From assembly GCA_017506865.1 (NCBI GenBank), contig JAFCMP010000246.1, positions 558,001 to 622,000 of the forward strand: a stretch of 64,000 nucleotides of DNA, in the 5' to 3' direction. The notes beneath the pieces were generated by a model. That model was not told the origin of the DNA. It did not search any database and worked only from the letters and a program-made list of their open reading frames with translations. Source of the stretch: Tribonema minus. Taxonomy: Eukaryota; Sar; Xanthophyceae; Tribonematales; Tribonemataceae. Shown here in pieces: positions 1-10,700 of this stretch; position 1 is the stretch's first letter; every line of letters starts with the position of its first letter. The translations under genes and the position numbers were made by a program.

Positions 1-2257
1 GCAGCACCTCGCCGCAAACGATGGGCCGCTGCTTAGCTGTACCATCTTCCTGTTGTTCTGCAAGTGGCGTCAGGCGCCCCGCGCCATGCAACTGCCAGAA
101 GGCATCCGGCAGCCGCGCAGCCTCCCGCATAACGGTCTGAAGCCACCGTGTGAGGACAGCAGCAAACTCATGCCGTCCCCAGCTTGTGCGTAGCGCATCC
201 TGCAGGTGGCTGTAGCGCAGCCCCGATGGGCCTGCTCCACTGTAAGGGCTTGCTCGCTGGATGAGCTTGGCAACCGTCTCTGGCTCAATTCCCTCCCCCT
301 GTAACAGGCTGAGTTCTGCTGGCATGTCGGCTGCTTTCGCCACAAGCTGATCAACCATGCCGGATAGCTCATGGAGTTGTTCCCCTGGCGCAGCGGGGGG
401 GTGTTTGGACTGCATGGCGGCAAAGCAGTCATCATCAGGTATCGCCACCGTTTTGGGCTGAAGGAAACGCGCTGCCTGCTGTAGCCCCCCCCGTGTGCCC
501 ATGCACTGTAGGACGTAGGCGTTGATCGCTGCCTCCGTTTGCTGGCGCGCGCGCCAGCGCCGGTGCGCACGCGCGTGTGCGAGGAGCGCTGGCACCAACC
601 GGTCAAGCTCACCGCGTGCCAACATTCTGATTCTGTCGGAGCGAGTGATGCCAGGTGCGCCATCGGTGGAGGTGATGAGTGATGGCATGAGGTGGTGTAG
701 AATCGTGGATCTTTGCAGTCGCTGCACCCGCCCTGCGGAATCTGGCTCCCGCGCCGCATTGACGAACATCGTCATTGTGTGTGCCAACAGATGTGTTGCT
801 GCGTTCTCCAGTGCAGCTCCCACATAGCGACGATTGCGTGGTCTAGCAAGGCTTCTAGTTGTCGCGAACTGCAGCTTGCACAGCTCATCGAGGCTGATGC
901 TGTCAAGCACTGCTGCGACTGCGGGGGTTGAGATGGTCCACGTGAAAAGCCCACCTGCCCCACCTGCTGCGCCTGCAGGGCCTGGCGCTGCCGCTGCTGT
1001 CGCCGCACCTGCCGCTCTGGGGCCCCCTCCGCCGCCGCCGCGGCCGCCACGACCACAGCCTCGTCCGCCGCTGTCGCTGCTGCGACCGCTGCCACGGCCA
1101 CCGCGGCCGTTTTGAGTTCGCGCGCCACTGCCGCTGTTGCTAGCACCGCCGCTGCGGCTGCTGGCATCACTGCTGCGGCCGTTGCCAGCGCCGCTGTCCT
1201 TAGTACCGGCTGCACTGCCGCCGCCGGCACCGCTGCTGCTGCCGCCTCCGGTTCTGCTGCCGCTAGTCGCTCTGCTACTGCTGATGTCTGCATCATTGCT
1301 GCCGCTGCGAACGCGTCCTCCATTGCCACGTCCGCGCCCTCCACTGCGACCCCGACCCCCTCGTGTAGCACTGCTGCCCCCACGTTCCGGCCTCTTCGAG
1401 CTGCCGGAGGAGCTGCTGCCACCAGCCTGAGCAGCAGGTGCCTGCTGCGCGTGCGCTGGTCCCTTTGCGTAGGGGTTGCCGATGGGTGTGCACGCCGGTT
1501 GCTGCTGTGGCAGCGACGTGGTAGCTGTTGCCGTCGATGCATCAGGTGCTAGCGGTGCTGCTGATGCTGTTGTTGACAATGTTGCCGCCACTGCAGCGGG
1601 TGAAGTGATAGGCCTGCATTTGCGGCAGTGCTTGCCCGCGCTGGCATCGCTGCTGTCCACTCTGAATGTCTTGTTGGCATGAAACAGGTTTTTGCACAAG
1701 GCACACTCGGTGTAGATGGTTTGCAAGTGCGACGTGCTGAGGTCGGAGCGCTCCAGGAACGTTGTTGCTGTCCCACTGTGGTGTTTGCGCTGGTGCTTCG
1801 CCGCGATGTGGGCGTTTAACCTCTGCTGTAACGAGAGCAGCGACATGCCCTTCTTCACCACGAGGTCGCATAAGTTGCACTTGTACTCCGGGTCCGCACT
1901 GCCTCCACCTCCAGCTTCGTCGTCTAGCATCAGAGGTTGCTGTTCCAGACTGTTATGACCTGTTCTAGAGCGCTTGACTGCACTTTGCCCGCCCGTGTGC
2001 TCCCCTTCGCCTGTTTGATCGGAAATTGACCAACCGTCATTCTGTACCCTCTTGCGTTTGTGCGCTGCGCGTCCGTCTCCAGTTGCTCTGCTGCTGCCAC
2101 TCGTGCCATCGTCCTGTTGACAAGCGCCATTGCCATCTGCAGCACTGGTGCTAATATCCTGCGCTTGTGCGCACGCTAGATCGGATTCCTTGCATTTCTG
2201 CGCTGATTCAGAGTTGGCAATACGGGCCTCCCGCCGCCGCCATGATATTCTTTTCAT
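1..2257 (-). CDS. Retroelement ORF, zinc finger plus reverse transcriptase, 5' part
   Basis: An uninterrupted reading frame runs from an ATG at 2257 to the left edge of the window (752 codons, no stop); an in-frame TAG at 2281-2279 fixes the start region. In order: a basic stretch with KRKR (about residue 67-70); a C2H2-type finger (C127, C130, H150, H155); a second Cys/His cluster (C185, C188, C211, C214); a long Gly/Ser/Arg-rich linker (about 260-430); then an ordered region. That region ends in a pattern typical of retrotransposon polymerases: PYSGAGPSGLRYSHL, then RLTPLAEQ and finally RPIVCGEVL at the very edge. GLR..HL followed by a basic step and RPI..GEVL is the fingers region of non-LTR type reverse transcriptases. 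The palm with its catalytic aspartates would lie beyond the edge, so activity cannot be judged. No frameshift is seen, which suggests a fairly young copy. Family assignment (LINE-like) is inference. Confidence 0.75.
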   Translation of the reverse strand, partial: MKRISWRRREARIANSESAQKCKESDLACAQAQDISTSAADGNGACQQDDGTSGSSRATGDGRAAHKRKRVQNDGWSISDQTGEGEHTGGQSAVKRSRTGHNSLEQQPLMLDDEAGGGGSADPEYKCNLCDLVVKKGMSLLSLQQRLNAHIAAKHQRKHHSGTATTFLERSDLSTSHLQTIYTECALCKNLFHANKTFRVDSSDASAGKHCRKCRPITSPAAVAATLSTTASAAPLAPDASTATATTSLPQQQPACTPIGNPYAKGPAHAQQAPAAQAGGSSSSGSSKRPERGGSSATRGGRGRSGGRGRGNGGRVRSGSNDADISSSRATSGSRTGGGSSSGAGGGSAAGTKDSGAGNGRSSDASSRSGGASNSGSGARTQNGRGGRGSGRSSDSGGRGCGRGGRGGGGGGPRAAGAATAAAAPGPAGAAGGAGGLFTWTISTPAVAAVLDSISLDELCKLQFATTRSLARPRNRRYVGAALENAATHLLAHTMTMFVNAAREPDSAGRVQRLQRSTILHHLMPSLITSTDGAPGITRSDRIRMLARGELDRLVPALLAHARAHRRWRARQQTEAAINAYVLQCMGTRGGLQQAARFLQPKTVAIPDDDCFAAMQSKHPPAAPGEQLHELSGMVDQLVAKAADMPAELSLLQGEGIEPETVAKLIQRASPYSGAGPSGLRYSHLQDALRTSWGRHEFAAVLTRWLQTVMREAARLPDAFWQLHGAGRLTPLAEQQEDGTAKQRPIVCGEVL

Positions 2258-2399
2258 GATCTCTGCTACGCCATGGTGCTACATGCTACAGCTACATACC
2301 TATCCGCAAGTACTTGTCAATAGGATGTACTGGTCATCAAGCACTACTGCCATGTACTGCCTTGTACACCATCACAGTACTACCATCACTACTCCAGTT

Positions 2400-2920
2400 A
2401 CAGAGACGACGAAACGGAGCGCCCACAAGAACCCGGGAAGCGCGCGAGCGCGTGTGACTGCGCTAGGGTGTGCGAGACGCACCGCGCGCAGCGCACCGGC
2501 GACGCAGCGCACCGGCGACAAATCATGCATGCCACCGCGACGCACAAGCTTTCAGTTTGGCGGAATACAGAATGTGCGACTCTGGTACTGCATGAGCGAC
2601 AGCCCCTGGAGTACGCATGTAATGCGCATACCTGCGAGAGGATGCGTGAGACGCAGCGGGCGCAGTGCGCGTCGCGCGCGCGCCACCGCGCGCGCAGCGG
2701 CCCCGCCAGCCACGCGCGCATCTCCTGCTTGTGCATCCCCGCAAGCACCTGCGTCGGCCGCGCGGCGCAGCGCGTGAGCGGGAAGGCAATGTGTGATGCA
2801 CACGCGCTCGCCGAGACAGCGCGCAGCACGGTGATGTGGGGCGCAAACTGAACTGCCCCGCCAGCGACGTGAGTTGCGCACACCCGCAAGCACCTGCGGC
2901 GGCGGCACGGCGCATCGCGT
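2400..2920 (-). repeat. Degenerate tandem copies of a GC-rich exon-like segment
   Basis: Three related segments occur around 2860-2910, 2640-2760 and 2460-2520. The middle one reads on the minus strand as an exon: acceptor GACGCAG, then VLAGMHKQEMRAWLAGPLRA and onward to RILSQ, followed by a GTATGC donor near 2638. The other two share its 5' half (GTGCTTGCGGG...) or its 3' half (CGCTGCGTCTCGCAC...) only. They lie downstream of the HAD-phosphatase first exon on the same strand and may be its second exon plus decayed copies, but I cannot prove the link. Confidence 0.4.
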
Positions 2921-3564
2921 GCACGCAAAGGCAATGCTGAGCACTGCGATGCACACGCGCGCGTCGAGAGACAACTGTACTGCGCCAGCGCCGTGAGAGC
3001 GACGCCTGGAGGTCGCACGCATCGTGCGGACAAGTGCTGCCGCAGCCACGCGTGTATCAGCTACTGTACTCGGACGGCAGCGCCAGCAAGCCTCGTGTTG
3101 CGTAGTGGTCCTTTCAACTTCCACATGCGCGCGCGCTGTTGTGCGCGCGAGCGTTGCCACATCTGTGGACTTGCGTGCGTGCGGAAAAGCCTGTCCCAGC
3201 ACTGGGCGCCGGCATACCGTCGCTGACGAGGACGGAATATGATGACATGAGGGATTGTTGACATGATCAGCACACGCCCGCCATTGGCACAATCGGGCAG
3301 GCAGCGCAAACCATTGGGTCTGCGCACGCGTGCTGGCGGCATGCGTGGTTTGCAGGGCCATTTCGCTCTTGTTCTTGCGTTGCGTGCTAGAAGTATGAGA
3401 CAAGACGCCAGTGCACACACACGCACACTACTCGTGCTGCTGTCTGCCCGGGGCCCAACTGCCTGAGCAGCAGAATGTCGCAGGCTGTGCTGCCTACTCG
3501 GTCTGCATGGCTTCGAGGTATTGAGAGCCCTCTTTGGGTGAAGTGAAACTGCTGCGTAGCTCAC

Positions 3565-3894
3565 CTTCGTCTCTGAAACCTTCCGAATGGTGGCCAGCTC
3601 TGCATCCCCCAAGAGCTGCAGGTAATCGCCGAGCTCCAGGTTCTCTCTCCTCTTCAGGTTGTCCCTCAAGGCCCCATAATACGATGTCAAGAATAAGTCC
3701 GTCAATGCCTCCCAAGTCTCGCCTATGAACACGTGCCGCGAGGGCGATGCCAGGGCAGCCAACGCCGGGAGAAGCGCCGTCGTGTCCCCGCATGTGAGCG
3801 TGTCGTCGAAGTCCGCTACAAAAAGGGCTAGTTGCGGCGCCAGAGGTCCACTAGTCTGGCGCCATTTGGTGTTTTGAGTGATAGTGCATGTCAT
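3565..3894 (-). CDS. HAD-superfamily phosphatase, first exon
   Basis: Exon of 330 nt starting at an ATG directly preceded by an in-frame TAG, ending phase 0 at ACGAAG|GTGAGC. It encodes a short leader and then FVADFDDTLTCGDTTALLP, the HAD motif I DxDxT/V signature in which the first Asp is the phosphorylated nucleophile. The rest (ETWEALTDLFLTSYYGAL, then a charged helix) resembles the cap-side region of the HAD phosphatase fused to TenA in plant TH2 (thiamine monophosphate phosphatase). That family match is from memory and tentative. Motifs II-IV are missing because later exons are not securely found; the segment near 2640-2760 is a candidate. The 670-nt downstream stretch in the same frame is not coding-like. 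Confidence 0.65.
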
Positions 3895-4372
3895 CTAAGC
3901 GTCTAAACCAAGTCTCCTCCTACACGGTGCTGCTGCTATCGGATTGCTGACTCCCCCGTAGCTGATAGTGTCTGTCAGTGCTGTGCTTCGTTGCCGCAGC
4001 AACGTGGTGGCGATGCCGTCCGTCAAAGCGCTCTCTTTTTGTTTGTGTGTGTCGCTGGCTTGGAGTTTCGCCATTGAAGTTGAAGTGATTTTTTTCCATT
4101 TCCGTTGCAGGAATAAAGTGATGCATGCATGCATGCACACACCAACTGTATCGTGTACGTGTACCTCGTGGAAGTTCCAGCAGCAGGTCACCGCGTTGCC
4201 AGAAACTTCAAGCTGTTCGAACCCCCAACCCCCCAGAAAACGTGGTGCGCCTCAGTTGACAAACCATCTCACACACACAACTTAACCGTGAAGATGAAGT
4301 ATAAAATTAAATTTTATACTTCAAAAGGTGGCGCTGGTGGTGATCGGAGTTGAAATGTTCGGGCTTGTGCAG
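3895..4372. other. Spacer without recognised gene
   Basis: Lower-GC sequence with a short GCAT-repeat run near 4122-4138 and a 29-nt hairpin at 4295-4323. No frame here looks coding. Confidence 0.5.
4295..4323. repeat. AT-rich perfect hairpin, 13-bp arms
   Basis: Arms TGAAGTATAAAAT and its exact reverse complement are separated by TAA. It is isolated in the spacer, and could be a transcript-end hairpin or a remnant of a small transposon terminus. The outer TGAAGT/ACTTCA also belongs to a hexamer that is frequent in the non-coding DNA of this window. Confidence 0.7.
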
Positions 4373-4451
4373 GCTTTTCTGCCAGGCCCATCTGTGGTGG
4401 GCCTGGGCCGCCCTGTCTTCATCAGCAGGTTCATGATGCCGACGGCACCAG
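4373..4451 (+). CDS. Possible single exon, unknown protein
   Basis: Flanked by a plausible acceptor (CTTGTGCAG) and donor (CACCAG|GTGAGG). The open frame reads AFLPGPSVVGLGRPVFISRF and continues to MMPTAP. Amino-acid use looks protein-like but there is no family match and no linked exon. It could be chance. Confidence 0.3.
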
Positions 4452-4860
4452 GTGAGGGGCCTATAGCAGGCTCGCTGTGGCTCTTTAACTGTGCAAACCT
4501 CAGCTGTGGTTTGCGGAAGCAACGGCTGTGTGCTAAGGAATTACTTGATGCTCGTTAGAAGGGCTCGCGACATGTGCTAGCATTCCGCCTTAACTTCGGT
4601 CTGAATCTGGGTACACTCTCCCCAGCTCATGTGCGGATCAGCTGACACCAGGTATTGTGCTGTGCTTATTGTCCATACAGCGTCGCTGCTATGCGCCCGG
4701 CTGCTGGCTCCTCTACATACCACATGCTCAAGATCAGCGCAGTGCTGCTGCGCTGCTGCTGGCTGCCGCAGCCTTGTTTCACCCATTCATCTAAACCTTG
4801 CTGATGATGCTGCGCTGCCGCCCGCTGCTGCTGCTGCTGCTGCTGCAGACCTCTGCATGT

Positions 4861-4990
4861 TCCTCAACCTCGGCCACGGGGACGGGAAGCCACCCAAGAC
4901 CATGATGGAAGAGATTTCCCAGCGCTTCGACAAGGTGGACAAGGCGCTTCATGACAATCCGAAGGACATAGCATTTCTGAAAGGGCAAGG
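4861..4990 (+). CDS. Exon copy A of an inverted duplicated coding segment
   Basis: Reads FLNLGHGDGKPPKTMMEEIS, then a charged helical stretch to FLKGQG, preceded by an acceptor-like CTGCTGCAG near 4849. After the end of the shared segment the frame turns into non-coding-looking sequence, and a possible donor (GATGAG|GTGAAG) lies near 5036. It is about 96 % identical (roughly five differences in 130 bases) to the reverse complement of 5155-5284. This copy lacks the hydrophobic C-terminal part seen in the other and is probably the broken one. Confidence 0.5.
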
Positions 4991-5051
4991 ACGAGCCAGG
5001 GGCCTGAGAGCAACAGACCGGCTATGTGCAGATGAGGTGAAGAACATTGTA

Positions 5052-5292
5052 CATTGGAATGGGTCACGTTGTGTGCAGATGCGCAAAAACCTCAGAGTAA
5101 ACCTTACTCAGCCTGTCACTCAGCAGCGCGAACAGCAGCCCCACCACCACAATGCCTTGCCCTTTCAGAAACCCCATGTCCTTCGAATTGTCATGAAGCG
5201 CCTTGTCCAGCTTGTCGAAGCGCTGGGAAATCTCTTCCATCATGGTCTTGGGTGGCTTCCCGTCCCCGTGGCCGAGGTTGAGGACCTCCCTG
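5052..5292 (-). CDS. Exon copy B, small tail-anchored-type protein C-terminus
   Basis: Minus-strand frame preceded by the acceptor GCTGCCACAG. It reads EVLNLGHGDGKPPKTMMEEI, a charged amphipathic helix, then IVVVGLLFALL (one predicted membrane segment) and a short tail ending at a TGA near 5053. That is the layout of the C-terminal exon of a small tail-anchored membrane protein: a helical cytosolic part, one hydrophobic helix, a few polar residues. Upstream exons were not identified and the family is unknown. The matching inverted copy at 4861-4990 shows recent duplication. Confidence 0.45.
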
Positions 5293-5889
5293 TGGCAGCA
5301 TGGCTTGGACGTGGTTCCAGCGCGGTGCGTAGAGTGTTCAGTCGTAGCGACAAAATGCTGAATTGAGGCAGCAGCGGCTGAACGTACAACTCGGTGTTGA
5401 CTCTTCTTGTCGTTCTGGCGCTTGTCTTGACCCCGTAATCACCAGTCTCGGCAAATGCGAGGACGATATCGACGAGGACGGCATCGATAAGCATCGATGG
5501 GTTTGTTAGCGTCATTGTTGGTGGTAAAGTGGATGGTGCTGGTGACCTTCTACATCATGGCAACGTGTTTGAGGGTTGAGGCATTCTGCATGTCAACACC
5601 GTTGCACGTCTGTCACGTGGCTTTGCACCACACTCACTGGCAGACCGTAGCCCTGCCAATCAGCTGCAGCCTGTTGCATGCCCTGCTGCATGGGTGTCGA
5701 CCCACTACACCTGCAGCGTTTCTGCACATCTGTTGCGTTCCACGTGAATGTATGCTGTTACCCTTGGTCTGCGGTCCCGCTCTCTCTTTCGTGTCCCCAT
5801 CACCTTGCTGTGCCGTACCTGTGCGGTCATGTTCGACGTCCTCGTTGCATGAACATCCGCATGCATGCATGTCTGCCTCGTTGTGCTTT

Positions 5890-6850
5890 GATGTGACCCA
5901 TCCCATCTGCAGCCTGGAGTTGAAAACAAAATGGACCAAACCGACCACAGGGAGTATCCTCTGAAGCACAGTGATCATGTAGGGTGAATGAAGCAAGATG
6001 CCAAAAGTAGCTCCCTAGTAAAAGTTTTCTGACCACCTTTTCCGACCACACTCGTCAGTGCCACTCACAGCATTTCTAGAAAACAAATTAGTGAAAAATG
6101 TTACTCGGACACGCAACCTAAGCAGCAAGATGCCAAAAGTAGCTCCCTAGTAAAAGTTTTCTGACCACCTTTTTTGACCACACTCGGCAGTGCTACTGAC
6201 AGCATTTCTAGAAAAACAAATTAGTGTTACTCGAACACGCAACCTATGCTAAATAACAAGTCGATTGACAAAACACATTTCACCCCAGTCAAATGCCTCT
6301 CTTGTTTGTGCCTGTTCTTGCTTCACTCGTGGTCGGAAAAGTCGGTCGGAAAACTTTCACTAGAAAGCTACTTTGGCATATTCATGTCGCTCACCCTAGT
6401 GAACCTGTACTTTTTATTCATTCTCGCTCAGGGCGCGAAAAAGCCTCGATGATGGTCTAACTTGATGCTGCTGTACGGAATCTGCATGTCGTGTGACTTC
6501 TGAACGTGTCTCAACAACAACCACTGTACTCATATATGTATATACTACTTGGTCCATTTGGTCCATTTTACTTGAGAGTTTATGGCCATACTGGCTGAGA
6601 CTCACACTTGATCACATATGAGATCCATCCCTCATCCCATCTGCAGCCTGGAGTCAAAAACAAAATGGACCATACTGACCACAGGGAGTACCCTCTCAAG
6701 CACAGTAATCACGTAGGGTGAATGAAGCAAGATGCCAAAAGTAGCTCTAGTGAAAGTTTTCCGACCGACTTTTCCTACCACTCGGCAGTCCTACACACAT
6801 TTCTAACACATGTTTAAAAACAAATACCTGAACACGCAAGCAGTAGTCTA
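5890..6850. repeat. Cluster of direct and inverted non-coding repeats
   Basis: Two kinds of unit alternate. Unit A (5907-6012 and 6634-6746) starts CCCATCTGCAGCCTGGAG and runs into GATGCCAAAAGTAGCTC. Unit B (about 5992-6120 and 6125-6247, period near 131-133) contains AAGTTTTCTGACCACC and ends with ACACGCAACCT. A further partial copy of unit B near 6325-6400 is in inverted orientation. The area is distinctly AT-richer than its surroundings and has no coding frame. I read it as remnants of a small non-autonomous mobile element; no transposase is present. Confidence 0.7.
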
Positions 6851-7774
6851 TGAAGATGACAAAGCTACACCTGCACCGTTGGTGCCGGCGATAGTGATAT
6901 GTCATCCGATGCTAATCTGATGCTAGAATACACAGGGCATGCCACCACTGCAGCTCTTGGGCGTATATACACAAGGGTGCGCAATGAGCCATACATACCC
7001 ACACTGAACGACCACCCGCGCACAGTGCCTCAATGATTCAATGCTTCAAAGGCTCAATGAAAACACGGTCGCACGGGCACAAGGGCTCAATGCACACACG
7101 GCTTACCCTACGGTCCCAAGCCCTACGTACTCACTCTGCATCGAGGGCCGCAGGCCCTAGCCCTCGGGCACTCTGCCTGCCCTGCTACTAGGGCAACGCC
7201 GGTCTGCCGTTAGGGGTACATGTATAGTGCTTCATTGAAGGTATGTCAGGGTGCTGCCCGGATGGTACTAAAGTTCATATGAGAGATGCCTGGTGTGGTG
7301 GGTATAGTACACACAATGTACATTGAGCAGGGCCCTGCGTACATGCCGAATGCAGTAAACATGCATACGAAAGTAACGGTTTGTGGGGGTAAAGTTCACA
7401 GTGTTAGTACGAGAACTATGCATAATTCTCGTACTAACACAGCTGACAGTTGCAGTTCATGAGGAGTTGAGGACATGGTGATTACACCGAGATGATGACG
7501 CACCGAGAGTTATCATGACACCTGCACAGACAGGGCCAGCACAAGACACACAGAGCCACCACCCAATAAAACAAAACACTGTTTCAGTTATCAACCAAGT
7601 ACATCCAGATTGCGACGCCGCACGATGGCACTGCCATAACACATATCTGTGCATGGCAAAGGCAGACCATTGCAGGCGAAACGCTGGGAAGCCTGCATCT
7701 GCGAAGCTGACACCACAACCATCGCACACGGTTGAACTGAACACACTTAATGTACAAAAACAAACGCCAACTCG
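6850..7774. other. Spacer without recognised gene
   Basis: No convincing exon. It contains the 40-bp palindrome at 7401-7440. The remainder holds short repeats (for example AAGGGCTCAATG-like motifs near 7040-7090) but nothing I can assign. Confidence 0.5.
7401..7440. repeat. 40-bp near-perfect palindrome
   Basis: Fifteen-base arms (GTGTTAGTACGAGAA and its reverse complement) flank CTATGCATAA, whose core TATGCATA is itself palindromic; only one base pair of the 40 is mismatched. Such a long palindrome is rare by chance and would extrude as a cruciform or fold as a hairpin in RNA. It lies at the end of the repeat cluster and upstream of no recognised gene. Confidence 0.9.
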
Positions 7775-10700
7775 CTACCAATGCGACATATCGTGGCGTG
7801 GCGTCCACCCCTTGGGGCGGCGCGGGGACCTGCTAGATGCCTGCGGCGGTCGCAAACGCTGTTTTCTGGGCCTCCCCTGCGCCCGCACACCCGCCCCTCC
7901 CCCATCTTTCTGCCCACGGCCCACCCCCACCTCCACGCTGCCGCCAACAGCATCCGCAGCAGCGCTCGGCGGCACCGCCTCGCCTCTGCCACTTGCGTCC
8001 ACGCCAGATGCTACGGCGCCGCCGCCAGCTCTGCCGCCAGGCGCAGACACTACCGAAGCAGGCTTCTTCGAACGACCAGCAGCACGGCCACTGGCAGCAG
8101 CAGGCGCCGCGCCGCTTCGCGCAGCGCTGGCGGCGCCGAAGTTGAGTCGCCTCGGCTGCGCGCCAGGCTGCTGCCGCTCGGCGGAAGACGGCGGCGGCGG
8201 CGGCGCCAGCCTGCAGTTGCTGAGCCTCCGCCGCGCCATGTCTTCCACCTCATCGCGGCTCACTACCGTCGCTCTGCCCGTAGCAGCTGGCACGCCGCCG
8301 CCCGCGCCTGCGCCGCCGCTGCTGCGGACATTTGCACTGCGGCTACGCTGCATGGCGGCGCCGCCGCCGCTGCCGTCGCGTCGCCGCGCGGCGCCCTTGC
8401 CAAAGGCGCTGCTGCTGCCATCGCCAGCGCTATATCGCCGCCCATCACCTCCGTCGCCCGTCCCCTCGCGCGCCGCACCGCCGCCCCCAGCATCGTCGCC
8501 GCCGCCGCCGCGCGTCGGCGGCACCACGCGATACTCGGTGACATGGCTCAGCAGGCGGTAGTCGGGGCCTTCGAGCGCGCGCGCGGCGAGGTGGTGAAGC
8601 TCCTCCACGCGCCGCAGCAGGTGCTTCGCGGGGGAGCAGCGGTGGCAGCGCTGCACGCGGCGGCGGCGGCCGCCGGGCGTGACGTCGTACACGCACCTGC
8701 GCACGGCGCGACAAGGCAGTGCGAGAGAGTGAACCGACGCGGAGGCGGCTGTGCAGCATGTGAGAGGGCTGTGCTAGAGGACAGAGCTGGTCAAGAGCGC
8801 ATGCCACAGCGCACCTCGCGCAGCGTAGAAGCTCTACAGCAGCATGTCTTCAGCGGTCTCGGGTGCCGTCTCGCTCTTCGCAAAGCTGCACCGAAAGCTG
8901 CTGCTCCGCTCACAATGAAGCGAGCCCGTTATCCGACTGCATTTGATGTGCTCAATCCACACTCAAAGCTGCACACTCACTCACCTGCAGTGACCCTGGC
9001 GAGCCCTGCCGGGAACATTGACAGTAGAGATGAGCACTTCCTTCACCGGGGGCGGCGGCGGCGGCGGCGGCGGCGCGCTCGGCCACCGCTGCCACGCACG
9101 CCGCAGGAGCATCCTCTGCAGCGCGCAAATCAGATCGCGGAGCGCTGCTGCATGTGCCGCGTCATCGCGCCACGCGCGCAGGCACTTCCTGAGCAGCGCC
9201 GCCTGTCACGGTTGGGGACGTTCGGTGCACGCCGATCAGCGCACGCGTCGTGCGTAATGCGATGCAATGCTGTTGGATTGTTTACATTTGCTAGCTGCGT
9301 GCCGTCATCAGGTCAGCGTGGGTGTACGAGCATGCAGGCATAGTGGCAGGCTGTATGGTCGGGTCCGCCAGTTGAGGCTTGGGAATGAAAGTCAAACCCT
9401 AACCCTAACCCTAAACCTAACGGAGCCCTGATCCATCGTGACACGCTGCCTGACAGCAGTTGATCAGCGAACACCGCCATCCAATGACAGTTTGCGCCCT
9501 TCTGCCCAGAATAGGGCCGCATCGCCGCCAATGCCCGCATTCGCGCTTATGCAATGCAGGAGCTGTTGCTTAGTAGCGTGTTGCTGTACACCACCGGCGG
9601 TAGACATCGAGTTGCTAGGAGCCAATGTATTGTGGTCTGTCCTCCGGCACTTGCAACCGCCGTGACCGTCAAGCGTGCGGAGGCAATGATCAAGCCTCTG
9701 TCAAGATGCTGCAACAACGCTCACGGAGCTCATCAGAAGAAAACCTCACGGAGCTTCAGCGTAAGCGCTCGTGGTCTTTCTCTTATTAAAACCACAACCA
9801 CACCGACCTTGAAGGCCCTGTCCAGCGCCGTTCCCTGCCATATGTCCTGCAGCCGCAGCTGCATGGCGGTGTCGCGCCAGCGCCTCAGCCACGGCAGCGC
9901 AAGCGCGCGCAGCCACGCGTGCCGCAGCGTGCGCGCTGCGCGGCGCCGGCGGCACCACCGCCGCCACCACCAAAACCTCTGCACAATTACAGCAAATGGC
10001 AAAAATCTTAAATAACAGGAGTTTGGCTGTCAGCAGCATCTTTTGTTGGTGTACGTGTGATTATCAGCACGCGTGCCGCAGCGTGCGCGCTGCGCGGCGC
10101 CGGCGGCACCGCCGCCGCCACCACTGGAATCTCTGCACAATTACAGCAAATGGCCGTTGTCTCATGTGAAAAGAGCTTGGCTCTCAGCAGCAGCAGCAGC
10201 AGCTGTTGTTCGTGTACGTGTGATTGTCAGCACTCATGGAAATGAATCAAAAGATCGTAGAGCTCATATTGCTGAGCCTCGCCCACTGGCGCCATACGCG
10301 CCTGCAGTGTGACGCGCTCCCACAAAATTGTTGAAGTGGTCATGACTGCAGCACCATGCCTTCCACCAGAGGAGCAAGCAAGCCTGCAACATAGCGCCAG
10401 CACGAATGCGAGGTGTTCCAGAGCGACTGCCGCCGAGTGCCACATACATACCGCCCCCTACGCATCTCTTGGTGCGATTCAAAGCGCAGCTCCAGAAGAC
10501 CAAAACCTTGCCAGGCACGTGTGAAACTGCTGACTTCTGCTGCATCGCAAGGCACTCCTGCCAACTCACCGCCCTCAAGGCTGCCAGCCTGCGCACATTC
10601 GCCATCCACCATACGTACTCCCGCCACCGCCGCCACGCGCGCCGCCGCAGCCACCGCTCGCGCTGCTCCGCGGCGCGCAGCGCCAGCGTCCGCTCTCGCC

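Noticed and set aside
772..1552. Several Ala/Pro- or Arg-rich frames on both strands
   Set aside because: They overlap the low-complexity linker of the continuous minus-strand retroelement frame and differ from it only by frame.
7781..9343. Plus-strand open frame of 520 codons
   Set aside because: It is the GC-rich complement of the Sfi1-like exons at 7775-9202; its Arg/Ala/Pro-only composition and lack of splice logic mark it as a shadow.
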